DNA of 10,518 nt from CAYLSO01 sp964386525 (GTDB lineage Bacteria; Eisenbacteria; RBG-16-71-46; DASYSL01). The stretch lies in NCBI GenBank assembly GCA_964386525.1, contig CAYLSO010000210.1, positions 1 to 10,518 on the forward strand, given 5' to 3'. Under the pieces are notes generated by a model. The model was not told the DNA's origin and ran no database searches. It worked only from the letters and a program-made list of their open reading frames with translations. Both the position numbers and the translations under genes were made by a program. Shown here in pieces: positions 1 through 5,409 of this stretch (its first letter is position 1; each line of letters starts with the position of its first letter).

Positions 1-194
1 TGTCGGAGTGGATCGCGCGGCACCACTCGCGATGCTGCGTGGGTGAGGGGATCCGCGTGTGGCTGGCGAGCGTGCCCGAGCCCCTCGGCTCGGCGGCGCT
101 GCGCCGCGTGGCGTCGCGCTACCCGGACACGCGGGCGTCCGCGGCGGCCGCCGCGTATCTGGAGAGGCAGGCGAAGAGCGCGCGGCGACGCTAG
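1..194 (+). CDS. 3' end of an unrecognised protein (partial)
   Basis: An open frame enters from the left edge (first full codon at base 3) and ends at TAG 192-194, giving about 63 C-terminal residues. The readable part is rich in Ala and Arg, includes HHSRCC near the edge and WLASVPEPLG in the middle, and ends in a basic tail (AKSARRR). The tail looks helical. There is no membrane segment and no motif I recognise, so no function is proposed. It converges on the minus-strand DUF1844 gene with a 30-base gap. The frame uses GC-rich third positions like the other genes here, which supports its being coding, but the fragment is short. Confidence 0.5.
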   Translation, partial: SEWIARHHSRCCVGEGIRVWLASVPEPLGSAALRRVASRYPDTRASAAAAAYLERQAKSARRR

Positions 195-224
195 CCGGCC
201 CGGTGCTTCGGCCTGCCTCCCGTC

Positions 225-584
225 TCAGCCCTGGGCGCCGGGCTCCTTCCCGGGCTCGTCGGGCGCGGGTACCGCGGGCACCGCGGGCTCCGCCGGCGGC
301 GCGGGCTCCGCGGCCGTCGTGTCCCCCTTCTTCACCTCGTCCACGTAATTGAGCCGCAGCTCCCGCAGGGTGCGGTCGAGCATCGCCTTCTCGACCGGGT
401 CCAGGTTGCCGCGCGTGCGCGCTTCGAGCCCTGCGAGGGTGTCGATGGTCAGGCGCGCCAGCTCGAGGTGGCGCGCCACCTTGCCGGTCAGCGGATTGCC
501 GATCTTGCCGAGCGCCATCCACCCGGCCTGTCCGAGCTGCGCGACCAGCGCCTGAAAGAGTTCGCTGTCCCGGTTGTCGCTCAT
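225..584 (-). CDS. DUF1844 domain protein
   Basis: A 119-residue protein. Residues 8-85 match the DUF1844 pattern: a Phe/Leu-rich start (FQALVAQLG), then ALGKIGNPLTG (24-34), a helix with LARLTIDTLAGLEART (42-57), RGNLDPVEK (58-66) and LRELRLNYV (73-81). It looks like a small, cytosolic, all-helical protein of unknown function. The C-terminal third is low-complexity Pro/Ala/Glu/Val, encoded partly by a tandem 9-bp repeat (ACCGCGGGC on the plus strand, 271-288). The start is ATG at 584, with GGAGGAG four bases upstream (plus strand 589-595). A longer frame back to 719 would overlap the methyltransferase widely and is rejected. ATGA overlaps the methyltransferase stop, so the two genes are likely translationally coupled. 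Family assignment is from memory of the conserved pattern. Confidence 0.85.
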   Translation of the reverse strand: MSDNRDSELFQALVAQLGQAGWMALGKIGNPLTGKVARHLELARLTIDTLAGLEARTRGNLDPVEKAMLDRTLRELRLNYVDEVKKGDTTAAEPAPPAEPAVPAVPAPDEPGKEPGAQG

Positions 585-1495
585 CCGTCTCCTCCGCGCT
601 GCTGGGGGTCGAAGCCCACCCAGCGGATCCCGTCCACTCCGGCGAAGCGCCGTGCCATGGTCCGCAGGGCCTGGCGGCTGCTGTCCACCAGCAGGAAACG
701 CCGCCCGAGCGCCAGGCACGCGGCCCCGGTCGTGCCGCTGCCGGCGAAGCAGTCCAGCACCAGGTCCCCCGGCCGCGACGACGCCTGCACGATCCGCTTG
801 ATGATACCCAGGGGCTTCTGGGTCGGGTAGCCGGTACGCTCAACGCCGCGGGTGGGCACGATGGTGTGCGACCACGTGTCGGTGGGCAGCTTGCCGCGCG
901 CCGCCTTCTCCGGGGTCACGAGCCCGGGCGCCATGTAGGGGATGCGCTCGATCTCTTCGTAGTTGAAGACGTAGCGGGCGGGGTCTTTGACGTAGACCAG
1001 GATGTCGTCGTGCTTGGGCGGCCAGCGCCGGCGCGTGCGGCCGCCGTAGTCGTAGGCCCAGACGATCTCGTTGAGGAACGAGGGGCGCCCGAAGATCCCG
1101 TCGAGCAGCACCTTGCAGTAGTGGACCTCGCGATAGTCCAGGTGCACGTACAGGGTGCCGTGCGGGGCCAGGACCCGGTGGGCCTCGTCCAGCCGCGGCT
1201 CGAGGAACGCCAGGTAGTCGTCGTGCCGGTCGGCGAATTCCTGCGACCCGAGGCGCGCCGTCCGGTACCGCTGCCCCTGGAAGCCCACGCGGTCGCCACT
1301 CGCGGAGCGCACCGTCGAGATCCGGGTATGCCGCCGGACGCTGCCCGTGTTGAACGGCGGGTCGATGTAGATGAGATCCACGCCGCCGGCCGGGAGCTCG
1401 CGGAGCGCCTCGAGGTTGTCCGCCAGGCGGATCGTCCCGGCCCCCGCGGCCGGGCCCCCGCGCCCCGCGCCCCGGCTGCCGCTCGGCGGGCTCAG
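581..1495 (-). CDS. Beta-class site-specific DNA methyltransferase (probably N6-adenine), CTG start proposed
   Basis: An S-adenosylmethionine-dependent DNA amino-methyltransferase of about 304 residues. With the CTG start, motif IV DPPF lies at residues 45-48 after VDLIYI. The conserved TQKP block (PTQKP, 224-228) and motif I FAGSGTT (250-256) are near the C-terminus. This permuted order defines the beta class. DPPF rather than SPPY favours N6-adenine over N4-cytosine. Residues 21-38 (TIRLADNLEALRELPAGG) are the usual N-terminal block of the family and lie upstream of the first GTG at 1381, so the gene must begin further up. No ATG, GTG or TTG occurs between 1381 and the in-frame stop at 1511-1513. 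CTG at 1495-1493 overlaps the mazG stop as CTGA and has GGGGAG five bases upstream. No restriction endonuclease is adjacent, so it may be an orphan regulatory methylase. The recognition site cannot be read from the sequence. Confidence 0.88.
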   Translation of the reverse strand: MSPPSGSRGAGRGGPAAGAGTIRLADNLEALRELPAGGVDLIYIDPPFNTGSVRRHTRISTVRSASGDRVGFQGQRYRTARLGSQEFADRHDDYLAFLEPRLDEAHRVLAPHGTLYVHLDYREVHYCKVLLDGIFGRPSFLNEIVWAYDYGGRTRRRWPPKHDDILVYVKDPARYVFNYEEIERIPYMAPGLVTPEKAARGKLPTDTWSHTIVPTRGVERTGYPTQKPLGIIKRIVQASSRPGDLVLDCFAGSGTTGAACLALGRRFLLVDSSRQALRTMARRFAGVDGIRWVGFDPQQRGGDG

Positions 1496-2442
1496 GGGAT
1501 CTCCCCGCGCTCACGCCGCTTGGCCTCGTCCCACAGCCCGTCCATCTCCGCCAGCGTGGACCGCTCCGGCGCGGACCCGCGCTCGCGCAGCTTCTCCTCG
1601 ATGTGGAGGAACCGCCGCCGGAAGCGCAGCACGGCGGCCCGCAGCTCGCGCTCCGGGTCCACGCGCACGAAGCGGGAGAGGTTCGCCACCGCGAAGAGCA
1701 GGTCGCCGATCTCGTGGCGCAGGGCGTCGTCGCCGCCGGCCTGCCCGCGCCGCGCCACCTCGAAGCGCAGCTCGCCCAGCTCCTCCTCGATCTTGTCGAG
1801 CACCTCCTCGACGCGCGGCCAGTCGAAGCCCACCGACGCCGCCTTCTCCTGCGTGCGGTAGGCGGCGGTGAGCGAGGGGATGGCACCGGGCATCTTGCCC
1901 AGCACCGAGGCGTGGCCGTGGTCGGCCTGCTTCTGCTGCTGCCAGCGGCGCTGCTGGTCGCCGGAGGTGATCTCCTCCGGGGTCTCGAAGAGGTACGGAT
2001 GGCGATTGCGCAGCTTGTCGTCGGCCGCGCGGGCGATGGCGTCCAGCCCCGGCCCGTTGCGCTCCTCGATCATGTCGGCCAGGAAGATGAGCAGGAAGAG
2101 CAGGTCGCCGAGCTCCTCGGCGGTGGCCCGCAGATCGCCCTGCGAGACGCTCTCGAGGATCTCGTAGGTCTCCTCGACCACATAGGGGGTGAGCGACTCC
2201 GGGGTCTGCTCGCGGTCCCAGGGGCAGCCGCCGGGAGCGCGCAGGGTCCGGCAGAGGTCCCAGAGGGCGAGCAAGCCGCTGCCGCGCGCCGGCGGCGCGG
2301 GGGGGACCTCGGCGGTGGGCGGCGCGCCGGGCGGGGGCTCGGCGGGGTTCGCGGACCCCGCGGCGGCGTCCGGCGAGCCGGGAGCGTCGGGTTCGGGGGG
2401 CGCCTCGGGGGCGCCCTCGGGGTCGTGCGGGGGGCGGTCCAT
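1492..2442 (-). CDS. mazG: MazG nucleoside triphosphate pyrophosphohydrolase
   Basis: Hydrolyses (d)NTPs to the monophosphate and pyrophosphate, a nucleotide-pool cleaning role in the cytosol. The 316-residue protein has two MazG domains. The first (about 55-170) carries CPWD (73-76), the metal-binding EExxE at 90-94 and EELGD at 109-113. The second (about 195-285) carries EEELGE (219-224) and HEIGDLLF (243-250). These acidic clusters bind Mg. Residues 1-55 are a Pro/Ala/Glu-rich extension not typical of the family and probably disordered. ATG 2442 was chosen as the first ATG; an in-frame TTG at 2478 and GTG at 2460 exist. None of the three has a clear ribosome binding site, and a leaderless message is possible. 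It heads an operon with the methyltransferase and DUF1844 genes. Function is confident; the exact start is not. Confidence 0.93.
   Translation of the reverse strand: MDRPPHDPEGAPEAPPEPDAPGSPDAAAGSANPAEPPPGAPPTAEVPPAPPARGSGLLALWDLCRTLRAPGGCPWDREQTPESLTPYVVEETYEILESVSQGDLRATAEELGDLLFLLIFLADMIEERNGPGLDAIARAADDKLRNRHPYLFETPEEITSGDQQRRWQQQKQADHGHASVLGKMPGAIPSLTAAYRTQEKAASVGFDWPRVEEVLDKIEEELGELRFEVARRGQAGGDDALRHEIGDLLFAVANLSRFVRVDPERELRAAVLRFRRRFLHIEEKLRERGSAPERSTLAEMDGLWDEAKRRERGEIP
1501..1506 (-). promoter_or_regulatory. Ribosome binding site supporting the CTG start of the methyltransferase
   Basis: On the minus strand GGGGAG lies inside the end of mazG, followed by ATCCC and then CTGA, in which CTG is the proposed start and TGA the mazG stop. 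The five-base spacing equals that of the cytidine deaminase, E2 and nuoB genes in this window. Confidence 0.5.
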
Positions 2443-2449
2443 GGCCGGT

Positions 2450-2478
2450 ACGGTAGCCACAGGGCGGCCGGGCGGCAA
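2450..2478 (-). promoter_or_regulatory. Weak candidate mazG promoter (possibly leaderless)
   Basis: On the minus strand TTGCCG (2478-2473) and TACCGT (2455-2450) are separated by 17 bases. The predicted start of transcription falls at or within a base or two of the mazG ATG at 2442, which would give a leaderless message and explain the missing ribosome binding site. The -10 matches only three of six consensus positions, so chance is a real possibility. Confidence 0.22.
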
Positions 2479-2517
2479 GCGGGGGACGCAAGCACCGGCG
2501 CGCCGCGCACGCCGGCG

Positions 2518-2546
2518 TTGTCCCGCGCCACCCGCTGTGCTAGAAG
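2518..2546 (+). promoter_or_regulatory. Candidate sigma-70 promoter for the alr operon
   Basis: TTGTCC (2518-2523) and TAGAAG (2541-2546) are separated by exactly 17 bases. A TG one base before the -10 (2538-2539) forms an extended -10 element. Each hexamer matches four of six consensus positions. It stands out as one of the few AT-containing patches in the 198-base divergent gap between mazG and alr. Transcription would start near 2553, giving an 88-base leader. Confidence 0.42.
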
Positions 2547-2596
2547 TCGCTGCCTAGGAAGAGCCTGCCCCCGCGGCTCCGCCACGCTCGTGACGC

Positions 2597-2627
2597 GGGC
2601 GATCGCCCCGACGGCTCGCGCCGCGAG
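2597..2627 (+). repeat. Two adjacent inverted repeats in the alr leader
   Basis: GGGCGATCGCCC (2597-2608) is a perfect 12-bp palindrome. CTCGC and GCGAG (2615-2619 and 2623-2627) form a second inverted repeat around GCC. The second ends three bases before the alr ribosome binding site, so a hairpin there could affect translation. High GC makes such repeats commoner by chance. Confidence 0.35.
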
Positions 2628-2630
2628 ACG

Positions 2631-2636
2631 AGGAGG
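2631..2636 (+). promoter_or_regulatory. Ribosome binding site fixing the TTG start of alr
   Basis: AGGAGG is followed by ATTC and then TTG at 2641. This strong site, and the alignment of the following residues with the alanine racemase N-terminus, decides the start. The same frame stays open to 1603 but antisense to mazG. Confidence 0.75.
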
Positions 2637-2640
2637 ATTC

Positions 2641-3828
2641 TTGCCGCTCGCCACCTGGGTCGAGGTCGACCTCGACCAGATTGACGCCAATCTCGACGCT
2701 CTCCAGGGCCGCGCCGGAGCGGAGCGCGAGCTGCTCCTCGTCGTCAAGGCCGACGCCTACGGCCACGGCGCCCTCGAGGTGGCGCGCTCGGCCGCGGCGC
2801 GCGGCGTGCGCCACTTCGGCGTCGCCACCCTGCACGAGGGCATCCAGTTGCGCGTCGGCGGCGTCACCCAGAACGTCTGGGTGCTGTCGCCGCTGCTCAC
2901 CTCCGAGATCCCCGAGGCCGTCGCCCACCACCTCGAGCCCACGCTGCCGTCCCTCGAGTTCGCGCGCGATCTGTCGGCCGAGAGCCTGCGTGCCGGACGC
3001 GCCACGCGCGTGCACGTCGAGGTGGACACCGGCATGGGCCGCACCGGCATCGACCCGGAGGAGGCCGCCCCGTTCCTGAGCGAGGTCGCGGCGCTCGAGG
3101 GGCTGCGGCTGGGCAGCGTCTACACGCACTTCCCCGACGCCGACGCCCGCGACCCCGAGTTCACGCGCGCCCAGATGGAGCGCTTCCGCGAGCTGCTCGC
3201 GGAGCTGGCGGCGATCGGCATCCGGCCGCCGCTCACCCACGCCGCCAACAGCGCCGCGCTCCTGCGCTTCCCCGAGACGCACGCCGACCTGGCGCGCCCG
3301 GGCCTGGCCGCCTACGGCCACTTCCCGCCCAACGCCAACGGCCTCGGCCTGAAGCCGGCGATGCAGTTCAAGAGCCGCATCGTGCAGCTGCGGCGCCTGC
3401 CGGCCGGCCGCTCCGTCTCCTACGGGCGCAAGTTCGTCACGCAGCGGCCGAGTCTCATCGGCGTGGTGCCGGTGGGCTACGGGCACGGCTACTCCTGGCT
3501 GTGCTCGAACCGCGGTGCTATGTTGGTCGGCGGGAAGCGCGCCGCCGTCGTGGGGCGCGTGACCATGGACCTGACGATGATCGACCTCACCGAGCACGAC
3601 GGCGTCCAGGTGGGCGACGAGGTCGTGCTCTTCGGGTCCCAGGGCGGTGCGCACCTGCCGGTCGAGGAGGTCGCCGCCTGGAGCGAGACGCTGAGCTACG
3701 AGGTGCTGTGCACCATCGGCAAGCGGGTGACGCGCATCTACCTGCGCGGACAGCGGCCGTGGAAGATCCTGACGCTGGTCGGCGAGCGGCACCGCCACGG
3801 GTTCGAAGCCGCGTTGGCGCGGAGCTGA
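2641..3828 (+). CDS. alr: Alanine racemase
   Basis: PLP enzyme interconverting L- and D-alanine, supplying D-Ala for peptidoglycan; cytosolic. It has 395 residues against about 360-390 for the family. The N-terminal TIM barrel carries the PLP lysine K36 in VVKADAYGHG. VDTGMGRTG (129-137), YTHFPDAD (161-168) and HAANSAA (200-206) are further family blocks. The catalytic tyrosine is Y280 in VPVGYGHGYSW. The C-terminal beta domain includes GRVTMDLTMIDL (305-316) and SYEVLCTIGKRV (352-363). The family usually has Asp where H282 stands (GYxDGY), an unusual but not disabling change. About 25 residues follow the usual end. It opens an operon with the Tudor-like gene eight bases downstream. Start TTG is justified by AGGAGG four bases upstream. 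Confidence 0.95.
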   Translation: MPLATWVEVDLDQIDANLDALQGRAGAERELLLVVKADAYGHGALEVARSAAARGVRHFGVATLHEGIQLRVGGVTQNVWVLSPLLTSEIPEAVAHHLEPTLPSLEFARDLSAESLRAGRATRVHVEVDTGMGRTGIDPEEAAPFLSEVAALEGLRLGSVYTHFPDADARDPEFTRAQMERFRELLAELAAIGIRPPLTHAANSAALLRFPETHADLARPGLAAYGHFPPNANGLGLKPAMQFKSRIVQLRRLPAGRSVSYGRKFVTQRPSLIGVVPVGYGHGYSWLCSNRGAMLVGGKRAAVVGRVTMDLTMIDLTEHDGVQVGDEVVLFGSQGGAHLPVEEVAAWSETLSYEVLCTIGKRVTRIYLRGQRPWKILTLVGERHRHGFEAALARS

Positions 3829-3836
3829 GGCCGGAC

Positions 3837-4037
3837 ATGGGCGACGGCAGCACCTTCAAGGTGGGCGACCGCGTGCGCCACCCCGTCTTCGGCGACGGGC
3901 TGGTGCTGCACGTGTCGCCGCGCGGCTCGGACGTGGCGCTCAAGATCGCCTTCTCCAAGGACGGCGTGCAGCGGCTCATGCTGGCCGCCGCGGCCCGCCT
4001 GGAGAAGATCGACTCCGACGCGGGAGGGAAACGTTGA
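3837..4037 (+). CDS. Stand-alone Tudor-like domain protein (UvrD/PcrA C-terminal type)
   Basis: A 66-residue protein that is almost entirely one small beta-barrel domain. FKVGDRVRHPVFGDGLVL (7-24) and the following hydrophobic strands ending in RLMLAAAARLEKI resemble the C-terminal Tudor-like domain of UvrD/PcrA helicases (DUF3553-like), where the pattern is GDRV-H-xFGxG-V followed by a strand ending in L-x-x-x-A-x-L. In PcrA/UvrD that domain binds RNA polymerase; whether this free copy does so is unknown. It lies eight bases after alr, with a weak GGAG upstream, and its TGA overlaps the TTG of the cytidine deaminase gene (TTGA). It is tightly embedded in the operon, so co-expression is likely. 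I am confident it is a gene and moderately sure of the fold. Confidence 0.8.
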   Translation: MGDGSTFKVGDRVRHPVFGDGLVLHVSPRGSDVALKIAFSKDGVQRLMLAAAARLEKIDSDAGGKR

Positions 4038-4477
4038 GCCCGGATGCGGCAGCCGGCGGCCAGGTGAGCCCCGAGAGTCTCGTGGCCGAAGCCCGCGTCG
4101 CGCTGGCCCACGCGCACGCGCCGTACTCCCGCTTCCCGGTGGGCGCGGCCCTGCTGGCGGAGTCCGGCCGCATCTACCGCGGCGCCAACGTGGAGAACGC
4201 CTCGCTGGGGTTGTCGGTGTGCGCCGAGCGGACGGCCGTCTTCTCGGCCGTGGCCGCCGGGGAGCGGCGCTTCCTGGCCATCGCGGTGGTCACCGACACC
4301 GACCGCCCGACGCCGCCGTGCGGCGCCTGCCGGCAGATCCTGCGCGAGTTCGCCGCCGACCTGCCCGTGCACTTGGCCGGCCGCTCTGGCGCCCACGAGA
4401 CCCGGACGCTGCGCGAGCTCTTGCCGCACGCTTTCGCGCCGCCCGCCGAGGAGGGCCGGACGACGTTCGGCTCCTGA
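4034..4477 (+). CDS. cdd: Cytidine deaminase
   Basis: Deaminates cytidine and deoxycytidine to uridine and deoxyuridine in pyrimidine salvage. The 147 residues fit the small homotetrameric class. ANVENAS (51-57) is the substrate-binding block. CAE (63-65) gives zinc ligand C63 and catalytic E65, and PCGAC (95-99) gives zinc ligands C96 and C99. The three-cysteine zinc site is typical of the tetrameric type. PYSRFPVGAAL (30-40) is the usual N-terminal strand. The start is TTG 4034, with GGAGGG five bases upstream, overlapping the previous stop as TTGA. The next ATG, at 4044, is out of frame. The C-terminus is slightly longer than usual. It is followed after 22 bases by the aldolase gene of the same pathway. 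Confidence 0.95.
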   Translation: MSPDAAAGGQVSPESLVAEARVALAHAHAPYSRFPVGAALLAESGRIYRGANVENASLGLSVCAERTAVFSAVAAGERRFLAIAVVTDTDRPTPPCGACRQILREFAADLPVHLAGRSGAHETRTLRELLPHAFAPPAEEGRTTFGS

Positions 4478-4499
4478 GCCGAGCGCCCGGAGCGTCGCC

Positions 4500-5405
4500 A
4501 TGGACCGCGAGCAGCTGATCGACCGCATCACCGACCTCCTGATGGCGGAGCTGTCGGGCCGCGCCCCGGCCGGCAGCACGCAATCGGCGGTCGCCCAGCA
4601 CCTGGGGCGCGTGGCGGGCTGCCCCGAGTGCGACGCCTGGGGTGCCTGCCCGCGCCACTGTCTCGACCACTTGAACTCGGCCTTCGACGCCGGCGCGCAC
4701 CGCGCCGCCTCGAGCCTGGGTTTCGCCTGCCCGCCCGACGACGGCGTGCGCTCGCGCATCGACCACACGCTGCTCAAGCCCGAGGCGACCACCGAGCAGA
4801 TCCTGCGCCTGTGCAAGGAGGCGGCCGAGAACTGCTTCGCGTCCGTCTGCGTGAATCCCACCTACGTGGCGCTCTGCGCGCGCGAGCTCGCCGGCACGCC
4901 GGTGCGGGTCTGCACGGTGGTCGGCTTCCCGCTCGGCGCCCACCTGCCCGAGGTCAAGGGTTACGAGACCCGCCGCGCGGTGCAGGACGGGGCCCACGAG
5001 ATCGACATGGTGATCAACATCGGCGCGCTCAAGTCGCGCGAGTCCGCCCTGGTGGCGCGCGACATCGCCGGCGTGGTCGAGGCCGCCGGCCCCGACGCCC
5101 TCGTCAAGGTCATCCTGGAGATGGCGCTGCTGACCACCGAGGAGAAGATCGCCGGCTGCTCGCTGGCTCGGGCCGCCGGCGCCGAGTTCGTGAAGACCTC
5201 CACCGGCTTCGCCTCGGGCGGCGCCACCGTCGAGGACGTTCGCCTGATGCGCCAGGTGGTCGGCCCCGGGATGGGCGTGAAGGCCGCCGGCGGCATCCGC
5301 ACCCGCGAGGAGGCGCAGGCCATGATCGCGGCCGGCGCCACCCGCCTGGGGACCTCCGCCTCGGTCAAGATCGTCCGCGGCGAGACGGCCACCGGGACCT
5401 ACTAG
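4500..5405 (+). CDS. deoC: Deoxyribose-phosphate aldolase with N-terminal Cys-cluster extension
   Basis: Cleaves 2-deoxyribose-5-phosphate to glyceraldehyde-3-phosphate and acetaldehyde. The catalytic TIM barrel spans about 83-295: IDHTLLKP (87-94), D169 in HEIDMVIN, Schiff-base K232 in VKTSTGF and proton-relay K261 in VKAAGG, corresponding to E. coli D102, K167 and K201. At 301 residues it is about 50-80 longer than simple family members. The extra N-terminus begins with an amphipathic helix (MDREQLIDRITDLLMAEL, 1-18). A linker follows, then a cysteine cluster C41, C44, C50 and C54 (CxxC-x5-CxxxC) that could hold a metal. The helix resembles encapsulation peptides of microcompartment enzymes, but no shell gene is near. 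ATG 4500 has GGAG seven bases upstream. It lies between cdd and the phosphorylase gene, as expected for nucleoside catabolism. Confidence 0.95.
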   Translation: MDREQLIDRITDLLMAELSGRAPAGSTQSAVAQHLGRVAGCPECDAWGACPRHCLDHLNSAFDAGAHRAASSLGFACPPDDGVRSRIDHTLLKPEATTEQILRLCKEAAENCFASVCVNPTYVALCARELAGTPVRVCTVVGFPLGAHLPEVKGYETRRAVQDGAHEIDMVINIGALKSRESALVARDIAGVVEAAGPDALVKVILEMALLTTEEKIAGCSLARAAGAEFVKTSTGFASGGATVEDVRLMRQVVGPGMGVKAAGGIRTREEAQAMIAAGATRLGTSASVKIVRGETATGTY

Positions 5406-5409
5406 CCGC

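Noticed and set aside
195..224. GGCC-rich dyad between the first two convergent genes as a terminator
   Set aside because: The stem is imperfect with a bulge, no T-run follows, and such dyads are expected by chance at this GC.
581..1495. A restriction-modification or phage-defence island
   Set aside because: Only a methyltransferase is present, with no endonuclease, helicase or other defence gene. Neighbours are housekeeping genes.
840..1886. Minus-strand frame of about 348 residues across mazG and the methyltransferase
   Set aside because: Composition is Arg/Ala/Pro noise, and the other frames hold the recognisable MazG and methyltransferase proteins.
1492..2442. MazG as part of a mazEF toxin-antitoxin locus
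   Set aside because: No MazE- or MazF-like small gene is present; MazG is a common stand-alone housekeeping enzyme.
1603..2640. Long open frame extending alr upstream by about 345 residues
   Set aside because: It runs antisense to mazG, is low-complexity Arg/Gly/Ala, and the strong AGGAGG plus TTG at 2641 matches the family start. High GC leaves antisense frames open.
2554..3798. Long minus-strand frame antisense to alr, and similar ones opposite deoC, pdp, E2 and nuoB
   Set aside because: Each is the mirror of a well-identified gene, rich in Arg, Gly, His and Asp, with no recognisable domain or ribosome binding site.
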